Notes: generated from the letters alone by a model not told the origin. Counted from the first letter of the stretch, positions 1-9,699 are shown. The stretch is DNA of 64,000 bases from Glaciecola sp041380235 (GCF_041380235.1 NZ_JBGIYY010000008.1:62001-126000); one strand, 5' to 3'. Numbers and translations are program-made.

Positions 1-2604
1 ATTTCTCGCCATCTAAGTGCCCTTGCCACATGCGCCTTACTCATCAGCTCAGTAATCGCTGTTTTGGGTAGCCAAATTGCAATGGCTGTAGAAAGTGATT
101 TGTCTTATCTACCTGAAGGGCAAAATTACGATGTTAATATTCCTAAACCAGCCGATGTGCTTGGTTATCCTGTAGGGACTTGGCATGTGCGCCACGATCA
201 GCTTATTAATTACATGCGCGCGCTGGATGAAGCATCTGACCGAGTCAGTATTGAGGTCACCGGATACACCCATGAGCAACGTCCTTTAGTGCTAATGACG
301 ATTACTTCGCCGAGCAACAAAGCCAATATTGAACAAATACGCCAAGCACATATAGATCGTTTGGCTAAAGGCGAGGCAGCTGGATCAGAAGATCCCTTGG
401 TTATTTACATGGGCTACAGCGTACATGGCAATGAGCCTTCAGGAAGCAACGCTTCGCTGTTGGTGGCGTATCACCTTGCTGCATCACAAAGCCCAGAAGT
501 TGAAAAGCTCCTATCTGAAAATGTCGTGCTGTTAGACCCGTCTTTAAATCCAGATGGTTTGTCTCGTTTTGCGCAATGGGCAAATATGCATAAAGGATAT
601 AATTTGGTAACTGACCCCATGCATCGAGAGCATCGAGAGCATTGGCCTTCAGGTCGCACTAATCACTACTGGTTTGATTTGAATCGCGATTGGTTGTTGT
701 TGACTCACCCAGAGTCAAAGGCCCGTATTCATCAGTTTCATCAGTGGCGTCCACATATTCTGACTGACTTTCATGAGATGGGAACCGACAGTACGTTTTT
801 CTTTCAGCCGGGTATTCCTTCGCGTAAAAACCCTTGGACACCTGAAACCAATGTGACCCTGACCAATGCTCTTGGGCAATTTCATGCGCAGGCACTAGAT
901 GCAAACAAAGAACTCTATTTTACTGAAGAATCGTTTGATGATTTTTACTATGGTAAAGGTTCAACTTACCCAGATGCTCATGGCAGTATTGGTATTTTGT
1001 TCGAACAAGCAAGTAGCCGCGGGCATGCCCAAGAATCCATTAATGGCCTAGTTGAATTCCCACGAACCATCCAAAACCAAGTGACAACCTCGCTTTCTAC
1101 ATTTGCCGGCGCTTTAGCTAATAAAGCGGCTATCGCGGCTTATCAAAAACAGTTCTACAACGATACTCAAAAGCTGATTGACGACGATGATTTACACGGT
1201 TTTGTCATTCGAGCCACAAAGGATCTCACTCGTTTTGACAGAATGTTATCAATTTTAGATGCGCATCAAATTAGATTTAGGGTCTTGTCTGATGATGCCC
1301 AGCTTAATGATACAGAATTTACCAAGGGCAATAGTGTTTACATCGCTTTAGATCAGCCGCAATACCGCTTGATCCGCTCTCTGTTTAGTGAGCGCAAACG
1401 CTTTGTGGATAATACGTTTTACGATGTATCAAATTGGAATATTGGTTTAGCTTTTAACCTAGACTATTACGCTGTAAAACAGTCAGAGCGTCGAAAAATA
1501 AAAACCACCGATGAAGCTTGGAACGTTGAAAGTCTGCGAGGAGAAGCTTCGAAAATAAGCAGTCAAGCGTACGCCTTTGCTTTTGAATGGCATAGCGCAA
1601 ATGCACCGGCTATGCTCCAAGATTTGCTAGAAAAAGGCGTACAGGCTCGTGTTGCAGGTGATGGCTTTAGCGCAAAGCTTATCGGCAATAATTCATCGTC
1701 AGAGTCGGTGCACAGCTTTGCGCCAGGCACAGTCATGGTGCCAGTTGGCCTAGCCCAGCCAGACGGTTTAATTACTATGCTGGAAAAAGCCCAGCAGCAA
1801 TTTGATGTGAAAGTTCACAGTATCACCTCAGGTTTAACGCCAACAGGCATCGATTTGGGCAGCCGGCAGTTTGCTCCTGTGCTTACGCCTAACGTATTAA
1901 TGGTTGGTGGAGTGGGTACTTCGCAATACGACATGGGTGAAATCTGGCACTATTTGGACACTCGAGTTGGCTTGCCGGCAACACTGGTCGACTTGCATAA
2001 TTTAGACACTCTGAAACTTGACCGATACAGTCATATTGTATTTTCTTCAGGTCGATATAACGCGGTTGATAAAAAGACCACAGACGCCATCGAAGCTTGG
2101 GTGAAGGCAGGTGGTGTTTTGATTGGTCAAAAATCGGCAGTTAGCTGGTTTGCAAAGCAGGGCTGGATCGACAATGAAGTGTTGTCTAGTGAAGCCGTCG
2201 AACAAAGTTTTCCAGTGAAAGGTTTACAATATAAAGACCGTCAAGACTTAGCTTCCAAAAAGCGTATCGCCGGCGCTGTTTTTACGGCAAATATTGACCT
2301 TAGTCACCCTTTGTTTTTTGGCTATGAACGCGATACCTTGCCAATGTTTAAAACCAGTAACCTAGTGTTAAAAACAGCTGATGACCCTTTTGTTGAGATC
2401 GCTAATTATGTAGAGAAGCCTTTAACAGCAGGCTACGCTTCAGACGAAATGGAGTCATTGGTAAGCAAAACTGCAGCGGTGGTGGTTAAACCAATGTCGG
2501 AAGGTGCTGTTATTGGTTTTGTCGATAATATTCACTTTCGTGGATATTGGGATGGCACCAATAAACTGATGGCGAATGCCATCTATATGTCTCCTTTACT
2601 CTAG
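1..2604 (+). CDS. Secreted M14-family zinc carboxypeptidase, 5' end outside window
   Basis: The frame is open from base 1, so the true start lies upstream. The first codons give a hydrophobic signal-peptide core ending near A-M-A. Counting from the TTG at 64, M14 motifs are visible: HGNE near residues 121-124 (zinc His and Glu), DFHEMG near 238 (third zinc ligand) and FEQASSRG near 314 (general-base Glu). A C-terminal region around residues 600-760 looks like a glutamine-amidotransferase-like fold, as in large alteromonad M14 proteins. Export and peptidase activity are inferred from family; the substrate is unknown. The gene ends in a CTAG shared with the convergent comF gene. Confidence 0.85.
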   Translation: MSRHLSALATCALLISSVIAVLGSQIAMAVESDLSYLPEGQNYDVNIPKPADVLGYPVGTWHVRHDQLINYMRALDEASDRVSIEVTGYTHEQRPLVLMTITSPSNKANIEQIRQAHIDRLAKGEAAGSEDPLVIYMGYSVHGNEPSGSNASLLVAYHLAASQSPEVEKLLSENVVLLDPSLNPDGLSRFAQWANMHKGYNLVTDPMHREHREHWPSGRTNHYWFDLNRDWLLLTHPESKARIHQFHQWRPHILTDFHEMGTDSTFFFQPGIPSRKNPWTPETNVTLTNALGQFHAQALDANKELYFTEESFDDFYYGKGSTYPDAHGSIGILFEQASSRGHAQESINGLVEFPRTIQNQVTTSLSTFAGALANKAAIAAYQKQFYNDTQKLIDDDDLHGFVIRATKDLTRFDRMLSILDAHQIRFRVLSDDAQLNDTEFTKGNSVYIALDQPQYRLIRSLFSERKRFVDNTFYDVSNWNIGLAFNLDYYAVKQSERRKIKTTDEAWNVESLRGEASKISSQAYAFAFEWHSANAPAMLQDLLEKGVQARVAGDGFSAKLIGNNSSSESVHSFAPGTVMVPVGLAQPDGLITMLEKAQQQFDVKVHSITSGLTPTGIDLGSRQFAPVLTPNVLMVGGVGTSQYDMGEIWHYLDTRVGLPATLVDLHNLDTLKLDRYSHIVFSSGRYNAVDKKTTDAIEAWVKAGGVLIGQKSAVSWFAKQGWIDNEVLSSEAVEQSFPVKGLQYKDRQDLASKKRIAGAVFTANIDLSHPLFFGYERDTLPMFKTSNLVLKTADDPFVEIANYVEKPLTAGYASDEMESLVSKTAAVVVKPMSEGAVIGFVDNIHFRGYWDGTNKLMANAIYMSPLL

Positions 2605-3335
2605 CTTGTTTTTTTTGATGGGGTAACGGCCATCGACCAAATCGAAATGCGCATATCAGGATAGTGCTTAACGATTGTGCGACAGGCGCTATTTACCGTA
2701 GCGCCTGTCGTTACCACATCATCAATTAAGGCAATATGATTGCTTTGAATTGGCTGATTGATAGCAAATGCGTTGTCAATATTCGCCAGTCTCGCCTCAC
2801 GATCAAGTTGGCTTTGTGCGCTAGTATGGCGGCTGCGTATCAAGCACTCTGCAACGGGAATGTTGCTTAGCTTGCTAACGGATTGCGCTAGCAGTCTTGC
2901 TTGATTGTATTCCCTACCCACATAGCGCCACATAGAAAGTGGAATGGGCACTAAAAGTTCTGGCAAGTCGTCTAGTTGTGATATCCGTGGATATATTACG
3001 CTCATAAAAAACTGCGCTAATACTTCTGCTGCTAGTGGATTATTGCCAAACTTTAAGCGGTTGATTAGTATTTTAAGTATGCCTGCATATTCCCCCAAAG
3101 CATAAAAGTGATGATAGTAAGGCGTAACTAGATGCTCAGCCAATTTCGGCTGCATCAGTATGTCAAATCCGGGCACAGGAAGGTGCGTAAGCAATGTGTC
3201 TTTAACGCAAGCCTCGCATACCAAATCTTTACTTGCCTGCCTGCACAAATAACAATGCTTATGTTGCTGTAAATATTCTTGCAGGATTTCTATACAATTT
3301 CGTATTCGTGCCAAATTTACCATTTTAAAAAACAT
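2601..3335 (-). CDS. ComF/GntX family phosphoribosyltransferase-like protein
   Basis: 244 residues. An N-terminal zinc ribbon has four cysteines (C28, C31, C40, C43). A C-terminal phosphoribosyltransferase fold carries the PRPP-binding loop LIDDVVTTGA at about 203-212. This is the ComF architecture (E. coli GntX/YhgH); ComF proteins are linked to DNA uptake during transformation, but the biochemical role is unsettled. Two starts are possible, M1 or M5. The stop codon overlaps that of the M14 gene in the palindrome CTAG. Confidence 0.88.
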   Translation of the reverse strand: MFFKMVNLARIRNCIEILQEYLQQHKHCYLCRQASKDLVCEACVKDTLLTHLPVPGFDILMQPKLAEHLVTPYYHHFYALGEYAGILKILINRLKFGNNPLAAEVLAQFFMSVIYPRISQLDDLPELLVPIPLSMWRYVGREYNQARLLAQSVSKLSNIPVAECLIRSRHTSAQSQLDREARLANIDNAFAINQPIQSNHIALIDDVVTTGATVNSACRTIVKHYPDMRISIWSMAVTPSKKTS

Positions 3336-3518
3336 CTAACTGACTGGTTGACAGCATAAAACAATAGAGGCAATCATGTCCGCTGGACATAGGATCAGAA
3401 ATTCCTCTGCATATTTATTTTCTCTAGAATCGTAAAAATCCACTAAAGAATGCCCATGGTCAGCCGATAAGCTATGCAAGAAAGTATATTTTGAGTGTTC
3501 CCACATGGTCTTCATCTT

Positions 3519-3749
3519 ATGTCGATAGCATTAAATAGCACTATGCAGAGTGGCCTACAAGGCTATCAAGATGCATCAAAGCAAATGCAGCAAGCCGCGA
3601 ATAATATGGCCCATGGAAAAAATATAAACATAGATTTTAACCGCTCTGCAGTGGAGCTGCAGCAGTCGACACTCCAAGCACAAGCCTCGGCACAAGTGAT
3701 AAAGCGCGCTGACGGCATGATTGGCACCATTATCGATATTTTTGTGTAG
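3519..3749 (+). CDS. Minimal flagellar-rod/hook-like protein (about 76 aa)
   Basis: I chose the ATG at 3519 (MSIALNSTMQSGLQGYQ) over an upstream in-frame GTG at 3495. The N-terminal half resembles the first helix of FlgB/FlgC/FlgG/FlgE proteins (SGLQGYQDASKQMQQAANN). The C-terminal half resembles their last helix (ELQQSTLQAQASAQVIKRAD followed by GMIGTIIDI). The central domain of those proteins is missing. No flagellar genes are nearby. It precedes the SprA-related gene by 17 bases and may be cotranscribed with it. Axial-protein resemblance is clear by eye; the function is unknown. Confidence 0.65.
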   Translation: MSIALNSTMQSGLQGYQDASKQMQQAANNMAHGKNINIDFNRSAVELQQSTLQAQASAQVIKRADGMIGTIIDIFV

Positions 3750-3766
3750 GGGTAACAACTACGTTT

Positions 3767-4486
3767 ATGATGATTAATAGCACAAACATTAGTGGTTATG
3801 CGCAACCGGCTTTAGTGCATGAGACTATAGGTGTGCCTGGCGCTGATGTTTCGCGGAGCGCACAGAGCGATGCAAAAAGTTTGGGTGTCCTCGTTCAAGG
3901 CTCGGTTGATAGGGCGACGATTGGTGAGCGTGTTGAAAAGCCTTCCACTTATGATGCGTTGGGTGATATGGCGAAGCAACAAAAGTCAGATGATAAAGTG
4001 CTCGAAGCGCAAGAAAAGGCCGATGAAGAAAAAATTCAAGAGTTAAAAGAGCGCGATCAAGAGGTGCGTATTCATGAGCAAGCTCATGCGGCTGTTGGCG
4101 GGCAATATGCGGGTGCACCTAGCTATGATTTTGAAACCGGCCCTGATGGCAATCGCTATGCTGTGGGCGGAGAAGTGTCTATTGATGTGAGTGAAGAAAA
4201 AGATCCGCAAGACACGGTTTCAAAAATGCAGGTCGTGAGAGCCGCAGCATTAGCCCCTGCAGAGCCCTCTGCACAAGATTATAAAGTAGCTGCTGAGGCC
4301 TCACAAAAAGAACAAGCAGCTAGAGCTCAAGTAGCAAAGCAATCGGTTGCTAATGATGAGTCTAATTCATCACTAAGCACTCATACCGCTGCAAAAGAGC
4401 CCGCTCAAGGCTTAGCGCACCAAGCCTTACAGCTCTATAAATCGGGTGATACACCGGTTGCAAAAGCGTTCTCAGCACAAGCTTAA
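3767..4486 (+). CDS. SprA-related putative metalloprotease (CJM1_0395-type family)
   Basis: 239 residues. The conserved core runs from about residue 85 to 190: a charged helix, an HEQAH zinc-protease-like motif near residue 103, then the family blocks GGQYAGAPSY, FETGPDGNRYAVGGEV and MQVVRAAALAPAEPS. Flanks are low-complexity, rich in Ala, Gln and Glu. No signal peptide is obvious. Residues about 38-42 (LGVL) are encoded by a copy of the dispersed 13-bp repeat, here in the less common orientation and in the poorly conserved N-terminal linker. Proteolytic activity is only predicted from the motif. Confidence 0.8.
   Translation: MMINSTNISGYAQPALVHETIGVPGADVSRSAQSDAKSLGVLVQGSVDRATIGERVEKPSTYDALGDMAKQQKSDDKVLEAQEKADEEKIQELKERDQEVRIHEQAHAAVGGQYAGAPSYDFETGPDGNRYAVGGEVSIDVSEEKDPQDTVSKMQVVRAAALAPAEPSAQDYKVAAEASQKEQAARAQVAKQSVANDESNSSLSTHTAAKEPAQGLAHQALQLYKSGDTPVAKAFSAQA
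3880..3892 (-). repeat. Dispersed repeat copy 1 (exact), inside SprA-related gene
   Basis: Plus strand reads TTTGGGTGTCCTC, preceded by AAAAAG. It encodes LGVL in the SprA-related protein. This is one of only two copies in which the gene's sense strand reads TTTGGG. Confidence 0.9.
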
Positions 4487-4514
4487 TCGCCCTTCGATAT
4501 CGTTTAGCTATGCT

Positions 4515-6836
4515 CTATTTCTTCGCTTTCGCAAAGGCTTCGGCAAATGCATTTCCCATCATTGCGTTGGTGCTACTTTGCGGTTTTGTTTTCGCCGAGC
4601 GCTGCTTATTTTTGGCTGTGTGCTCATGGCGCGCTTTACTTCTTTCTGGCGGCTTTGGCGCTATGGTGATGTCGTCATCCAAACGCATAGTCAAGCCGAT
4701 GCGCTTGCGTTTTGCATCTACTTCCATAACTTTCACCGTAACGACATCACCGGTCTTAACCACATCTCTTGGATCTTTAATAAAGCTATTGGTTAAAGCC
4801 GATATGTGTACGAGTCCATCTTGATGCACGCCAATATCTACAAAAGCGCCAAAGTTCGCTACATTACTGATCACGCCTTCTAAGATCATGCCAATTTCTA
4901 AATCGGCCATAGTCGACACGCCTTCCTTGAAAGTGGCGGTTTTGAATTCAGGCCTCGGGTCGCGACCCGGTTTTTCGAGCTCGCTGACAATATCGCGAAT
5001 GGTAGGCAAACCAAAAGACTCAGTTACAAAATCATTTGGGTTAAGGCTTTGTAAAACACCGTGGTTGCCAATCATATCGTTTACTGCAATACCTGATTTT
5101 TGCACTATAGTATCGACAATTTGATAGGCCTCTGGGTGCACAGAACTGCCGTCCAGGGGGTTATCACCGCCCATGACCCGTAAAAAGCCAGCAGCCTGCT
5201 CGTAGGCTTTTGGTCCAAGGCGCTCGACTTCCATCAGGCGCTTGCGGTTTTCAAATCGACCGTGTGTATCTCTAAACTGTACGATATTGTTGGCCAAGGT
5301 TTTGTTTAAACCCGACACATTAGCCAAGAGCGCTGGAGACGCTGTGTTTAAGTCAACACCCACGGCGTTTACGCAATCTTTAATGACATTATCCAGTGAA
5401 AGCGCAAGCTGGCTTTGATTAACGTCATGTTGATACTGACCTACGCCAATCGCTTTTGGCTCAATTTTTACTAATTCGGCCAGCGGATCTTGTAAACGAC
5501 GAGCAATTGAGACCGCTCCTCGAAGCGACACATCTAGCTCTGGCAGTTCTGCTGAGGCCAATTCGGAAGCTGAATATACAGAAGCACCGGCTTCGCTAAT
5601 AATAATTTTTTGTAGACCAAGCTCAGGCTCGGCCTGAATGGTTTCCATTACCAGCTTATCGGTTTCACGAGAGCCTGTGCCGTTGCCAATGCTGATCAAA
5701 TCTACTTTGTGCTGTTTGCTTAGGGTCGCCAGTGTGCGTTTTGATTTATCCCACTGGTTTTGCGGGGCGTGCGGAAAGATGGTTGTGGTAGCTAAGACTT
5801 TACCGGTGGCGTCAACAATGGCAACCTTTACACCGGTTCGTAAACCAGGATCCAAGCCCATGGTGACTTTGGGTCCAGCCGGCGCCGCCATTAAAAGATC
5901 TTTTAAGTTTGATGCAAATACGTGTATTGCTTCCAGCTCAGATTTTTCGCGCAAGCGGCTAAATAGCTCAGTTTCAAGATGCAAACTGAGTTTAATTTTC
6001 CATGTCCACTGCACAACCGTGGCGAGCCATTTGTCGCGCGCGGAGGCTCCTAAGTTAAGGCCTAATGCTTGGCAAATTAACTGCTCATATTCTTGGGTTT
6101 TAGCCAGACCCTCTTGCTCAGGAGCGGGATCCAGAGATACTGACAATACCCCTTCGTTGCGCCCACGAAACATCGCTAAAGCACGATGGGATGGCACGCT
6201 CGAGTATTTTTCAGAATAAGAAAAATAGTCACTGAACTTTTGCCCTTTATCAGCCATGCCGTCAATAACCGAACTGTTAACGTTAGCCAAAACTGTCAGG
6301 CGTTTGCGCAGCAGCGTCAGTACGTCAGCATTTTCAGCAAACAACTCCATTAAGATGAATTTAGCGCCGTCTAAGGCAGCTTTACCATCGATAATGCCAT
6401 TTTCGGCATCAATATAAGCGCTTGCTAAAGCATCGATATCGGCATTGGCGTCATTGAGTAATTGTTTAGCTAAGGGCTCAAGGCCGGCTTCAATCGCTAT
6501 TTGTCCTTTAGTACGGCGACGCGGTTTAAAAGGCAGATATAAATCTTCTAATTCGGTTTTACTGTCTGCTGAAGCGATTTTCTCGCGCAGTGTATCGTCT
6601 AGTTTACCCTGCTCAGAAATAGACTTAATTATCACGCCGCGGCGGTCTTCTAGTTCGCGTAAATAACCTAAACGCTGTTCAAGCGTGCGCAATTGTGCAT
6701 CGTCTAAGCCCTCAGTCGCCTCTTTGCGATAGCGCGCTATGAATGGAACGGTAGCACCGTCGTCGAGTAGTTTAATAGCCGCTGCTACTTGTGAATCTTG
6801 CGCACCAATTTCTTTGGCAATAATCTGATTAATCAT
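4515..6836 (-). CDS. tex: Tex family RNA-binding transcription accessory protein
   Basis: 773 residues, the usual Tex length. Visible in order: the Tex N-terminal region, a YqgF/RNase H-like fold near 325 (GLDPGLRTGVKVA), helix-hairpin-helix repeats around 500-560 (NTASPALLANVSGLNKTLA) and a C-terminal S1 domain around 645-715 (GVISNVANFGAFVDIGVH). A basic, low-complexity tail follows. Tex is a cytoplasmic nucleic-acid-binding protein affecting transcription and translation. Only 28 bases separate its 3' end from the convergent SprA-related gene. As in E. coli, tex lies next to greB. Confidence 0.95.
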   Translation of the reverse strand: MINQIIAKEIGAQDSQVAAAIKLLDDGATVPFIARYRKEATEGLDDAQLRTLEQRLGYLRELEDRRGVIIKSISEQGKLDDTLREKIASADSKTELEDLYLPFKPRRRTKGQIAIEAGLEPLAKQLLNDANADIDALASAYIDAENGIIDGKAALDGAKFILMELFAENADVLTLLRKRLTVLANVNSSVIDGMADKGQKFSDYFSYSEKYSSVPSHRALAMFRGRNEGVLSVSLDPAPEQEGLAKTQEYEQLICQALGLNLGASARDKWLATVVQWTWKIKLSLHLETELFSRLREKSELEAIHVFASNLKDLLMAAPAGPKVTMGLDPGLRTGVKVAIVDATGKVLATTTIFPHAPQNQWDKSKRTLATLSKQHKVDLISIGNGTGSRETDKLVMETIQAEPELGLQKIIISEAGASVYSASELASAELPELDVSLRGAVSIARRLQDPLAELVKIEPKAIGVGQYQHDVNQSQLALSLDNVIKDCVNAVGVDLNTASPALLANVSGLNKTLANNIVQFRDTHGRFENRKRLMEVERLGPKAYEQAAGFLRVMGGDNPLDGSSVHPEAYQIVDTIVQKSGIAVNDMIGNHGVLQSLNPNDFVTESFGLPTIRDIVSELEKPGRDPRPEFKTATFKEGVSTMADLEIGMILEGVISNVANFGAFVDIGVHQDGLVHISALTNSFIKDPRDVVKTGDVVTVKVMEVDAKRKRIGLTMRLDDDITIAPKPPERSKARHEHTAKNKQRSAKTKPQSSTNAMMGNAFAEAFAKAKK

Positions 6837-6962
6837 GAATAGGTAATGTCTCTTAAATGTTTCTTAAACTAGGGAGAGAAGCAAAGTAGGCGAGATTATA
6901 GCTGTCATAAAAGCGGTGTGCGACCATTTATGACCGATGCCATACGATATTTAGCGCAGATA

Positions 6963-7436
6963 CTATGCAATGTAGCGTATCGATTCAACAAACCAAGTAT
7001 AGCGGCCGCTTTGTGTGACTACTTCGATCTCGTCACCGACTTCTTTTTTGATCAGCGCCCTCGCCATCGGGGAATCTACTGATATTACATCCTTGCGGCC
7101 GAAAATTTCATCATAGCCAACTATTTGAAAGGCTTTTCGGTCACCAGTTTCATTTTCTATTTCAACAAAGGCACCAAAAAACACTCTTCCTTCTTGGCTT
7201 TTGTGATACTCAACCACTTTTAAGCGTTCCAAAGCTTTACGTAAATACCGAACTCGTCTATCGATTTCTCTTAAACGCTTTTTATTGTATTGGTAGTCAG
7301 CGTTTTCACTACGATCGCCCAAACTTGCTGCCCAAGTCACTTTTTTTGTGGTATCGGGGCGCTCTACGCGCCATAAATGGTCGAGTTCTTGTTTTAATTT
7401 GGCATAGCCGATTGGTGTTATAAGCGGTGTAGACAT
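6963..7436 (-). CDS. greB: Transcription elongation factor GreB
   Basis: 157 residues. The N-terminal antiparallel coiled coil (YQYNKKRLREIDRRVRYLRK, about 50-70) carries the acidic tip region upstream. The C-terminal FKBP-like domain includes the VDSPMARALIKKEVGDE block. Basic coiled-coil composition and length fit GreB rather than GreA. It stimulates transcript cleavage in backtracked RNA polymerase. It lies about 125 bases upstream of tex on the same strand, the enterobacterial order greB-tex. Confidence 0.93.
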   Translation of the reverse strand: MSTPLITPIGYAKLKQELDHLWRVERPDTTKKVTWAASLGDRSENADYQYNKKRLREIDRRVRYLRKALERLKVVEYHKSQEGRVFFGAFVEIENETGDRKAFQIVGYDEIFGRKDVISVDSPMARALIKKEVGDEIEVVTQSGRYTWFVESIRYIA

Positions 7437-7515
7437 ATATAAGCTTAAAAAATAAACAAAAAAGTGAACTTAAGAGTACGATTAAAGTCTATTTTTATGT
7501 ATCCTTAAATTGTTG

Positions 7516-7521
7516 TATACT
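7516..7521 (+). promoter_or_regulatory. Possible -10 element before the small membrane protein gene
   Basis: TATACT lies 24 bases before the ATG at 7546. The matching -35 is weak, so this is a tentative call. Confidence 0.35.
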
Positions 7522-7545
7522 AGCATGCAGCCTCAGGAGGCACCT

Positions 7546-7794
7546 ATGACTGTTACAAACAATCAGACAAATAAGCCGAAACAATCAGTGTTGAGTTTAG
7601 CAATAATGTTTTTAGCAATTAACTGTATTATCGTTAGTGTGCTTACATTTTCACTCACGGCCCTAGCAGTCGCAACAAGCAACTACGATAAATGGTTTCC
7701 GGTAGCAGTGCTTTTGAGTATCGGTTTTTTCTTTATCGGTCGGCTGTTGCTTCGCTCACAGCGTCCCAATCTACCGAATTTAACTTCGAAATAA
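7546..7794 (+). CDS. Small two-helix membrane protein, hypothetical
   Basis: The ATG at 7546 is preceded by a strong Shine-Dalgarno, AGGAGG, six bases away, so the in-frame TTG at 7510 is not the start. The 82-residue product has a polar N terminus (MTVTNNQTNKPKQ) and two hydrophobic helices, about 19-41 and 49-66, then a short basic tail. I do not recognise a family. The strong ribosome binding site, the -10-like TATACT and the terminator immediately downstream suggest a real monocistronic gene. Confidence 0.7.
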   Translation: MTVTNNQTNKPKQSVLSLAIMFLAINCIIVSVLTFSLTALAVATSNYDKWFPVAVLLSIGFFFIGRLLLRSQRPNLPNLTSK

Positions 7795-7795
7795 T

Positions 7796-7827
7796 AAAAA
7801 AACAGCGCTTTATTAAGCGCTGTTTTT
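7796..7827. terminator. Bidirectional rho-independent terminator
   Basis: AACAGCGCTT, loop TATT, AAGCGCTGTT, flanked by A5 on the left and T5 on the right. It can serve both the membrane-protein gene (+) and the FKBP gene (-). Confidence 0.9.
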
Positions 7828-7866
7828 GATTTATCCAAAGACGACACTTCTGCCGTCTAGGACAAT

Positions 7867-8616
7867 TTACTCTGCAGATTTAATTTCCAATAGTTCAACG
7901 TCGAATATTAGTGTTGAATTCGCTGGAATCGCCCCTTGTCCACGCTGACCATATGCTAGCTCCGATGGAATGTAAAAGCGATAAGTGGAACCCAATGGCA
8001 TAAGCTGTAGCCCTTCTGTCCAACCGCTGATAACGCGATTAAGCGGGAACGACGTTGGCTCACCACGAGAATACGAAGAATCAAACTCTGTACCGTCAAT
8101 TAGCGTGCCACGATAGTGAACCGTTACAGTATCAGTTACTGCTGGACTTGCTCCTTCAGCGCCCTTAACTACTTCATATTGAAGCCCTGATTCAGTCACC
8201 GTTACGCCTTCTTTTAGCGCATTTTCAGCCAAGAACGCTTTACCTGCTTCAATAGCCGCGGCTGCATCTTGTTCAGCTTTAAGAGTTTGTGCTGCTCGAA
8301 GCGCTGTATCGGACGCTTGAGTATGAAACTGAATATCTTCCATAGTCATCTGTTGATTGTTTTTCAATCCGTCTTCAAATCCAGCGCGCAGAGCCGCCAA
8401 GTCGGTCGCTATGTTTAAACCCTCTTGAGTTTCAAAGCGATTCGTAACAAACATCCCCATGCTTGCACCAAGCGCATATGACTGTTTTTGCGCTTCGTTT
8501 TCTAATACGATTGCAGATTCAGTAGACGCTGAGGCGTCTTCTTTTGCTTCGTCACTGCCGCACGCGGTTAGCAGAACCGCTGATAAAACTGCTGTGGCTA
8601 AATAAGCCTTTTTCAT
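7867..8616 (-). CDS. FKBP-type peptidyl-prolyl isomerase, lipoprotein (FkpA-like)
   Basis: Start placed at the ATG at 8616, six bases after GGAG; an in-frame GTG at 8628 and ATG at 8622 are alternatives. MKKAYLATAVLSAVLLTAC is a lipoprotein signal with lipobox LTAC. An N-terminal dimerisation domain (about 40-135) contains YALGASMGMFV and GFEDGLKNN. The C-terminal FKBP domain (about 145-248) has VTVHYRGTLIDGTEFDSSY and PLNRVISGWTEGLQLM. The product is a periplasmic, membrane-anchored folding catalyst. Its neighbourhood with slyX matches fkpA-slyX in E. coli. Confidence 0.9.
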   Translation of the reverse strand: MKKAYLATAVLSAVLLTACGSDEAKEDASASTESAIVLENEAQKQSYALGASMGMFVTNRFETQEGLNIATDLAALRAGFEDGLKNNQQMTMEDIQFHTQASDTALRAAQTLKAEQDAAAAIEAGKAFLAENALKEGVTVTESGLQYEVVKGAEGASPAVTDTVTVHYRGTLIDGTEFDSSYSRGEPTSFPLNRVISGWTEGLQLMPLGSTYRFYIPSELAYGQRGQGAIPANSTLIFDVELLEIKSAE

Positions 8617-8722
8617 ATTCATCTCCACTAGATCGTTGGATTGTAAATGCCGGAATGGGATATACTGGGCTATATGTTAAATGCCTTGTATCAAAAGTAA
8701 ACACCTTATAAAAGATTACATA

Positions 8723-9697
8723 ATGAAAAGACACATAATGGTAATAACCGCTACCCTCTCTCTTTTGTTGGGGTGCAGTGTACCAGAGTCAAGCCCTAGC
8801 AACAGAATAAACTTGTCTGAATCCGGTGTTTATGCGGCTGATATTAGCGCTAATGGCAAATACGCCGTTGTCTCGCAAGTTAGTGGAGCTATTGAGGTAT
8901 ATGAGATTGCACAAAAGCAAACTCGTTACACTTGGCAGCATCAAGGCGATGCTCGTAATTTAGTCGATAACGTGCGATTTTCACCAAATGATGAATATGT
9001 GGTGACTTCAGACAGTGAAGCTTTTGCCATATGGAGCGTTTCTACGGGTGACCCTCTAGGCTTTTGGCGCATCGACGAATCAACTATTCAGGATGTGGCA
9101 ATCAGCAATAATGCAAGGGGTGTATTGGTGGCCCGGGCAAGTGGTACGGTAATGTTTTTTGAACCTGATACAGAGCGCAGGTTGGAGTTTCTGGCACATG
9201 GCGATAATAAAGTTAACTCCATTGACCTCTCAGCTAACGGGAAGTTTGCGTTAACGGGCGGGAATGACTATTTTGCGTATTTATGGAGTACTGAAACAGG
9301 TCAAGTCATACACGTGTTTCAGCACCCTAACCGAGTCACTAAAGTGAAGCTTGATCAACAGGCTCGATACGCATTTACCGCCGATGGTCAAAACGATGCG
9401 CAAATCTGGGACGTTCAAACCGGCCAAGCGGTCAGTCAATTGCAATTTATTGAACGGCAAATCATCTTTACTAGCGCTGACTTCTCAGATGATGGCAAGT
9501 ACTTACTAACAGGATCGCCATCGAAAAGGCTGATGATGTGGGATGTAAAAACTGGTAAGGGCCTTAAGCAATGGCGAGTAGCGCCCAGCGATGGCCCGGC
9601 GCCACAATCGGCGGTAGTTTATGCGGTTGGCTTTATTAATGGGCAGCCCTCTTCAATAGCGAGCAGTGGCAATTTGGCATTTTGGGACATCGACTAA
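8723..9697 (+). CDS. WD40-repeat lipoprotein
   Basis: The ATG at 8723 begins MKRHIMVITATLSLLLGCS, a lipoprotein signal with lipobox LLGC; an earlier in-frame ATG at 8681 would bury it. About 324 residues. Seven-blade propeller-like repeats follow, with recurring units such as VSANGKYAVV-type starts and WD/WS endings (FAIWSVSTGD, AYLWSTETGQ, AQIWDVQTGQ, LMMWDVKTGK). It is probably an outer- or inner-membrane-anchored periplasmic scaffold; the ligand is unknown. slyX follows two bases after its stop. Confidence 0.85.
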   Translation: MKRHIMVITATLSLLLGCSVPESSPSNRINLSESGVYAADISANGKYAVVSQVSGAIEVYEIAQKQTRYTWQHQGDARNLVDNVRFSPNDEYVVTSDSEAFAIWSVSTGDPLGFWRIDESTIQDVAISNNARGVLVARASGTVMFFEPDTERRLEFLAHGDNKVNSIDLSANGKFALTGGNDYFAYLWSTETGQVIHVFQHPNRVTKVKLDQQARYAFTADGQNDAQIWDVQTGQAVSQLQFIERQIIFTSADFSDDGKYLLTGSPSKRLMMWDVKTGKGLKQWRVAPSDGPAPQSAVVYAVGFINGQPSSIASSGNLAFWDID

Positions 9698-9699
9698 CT

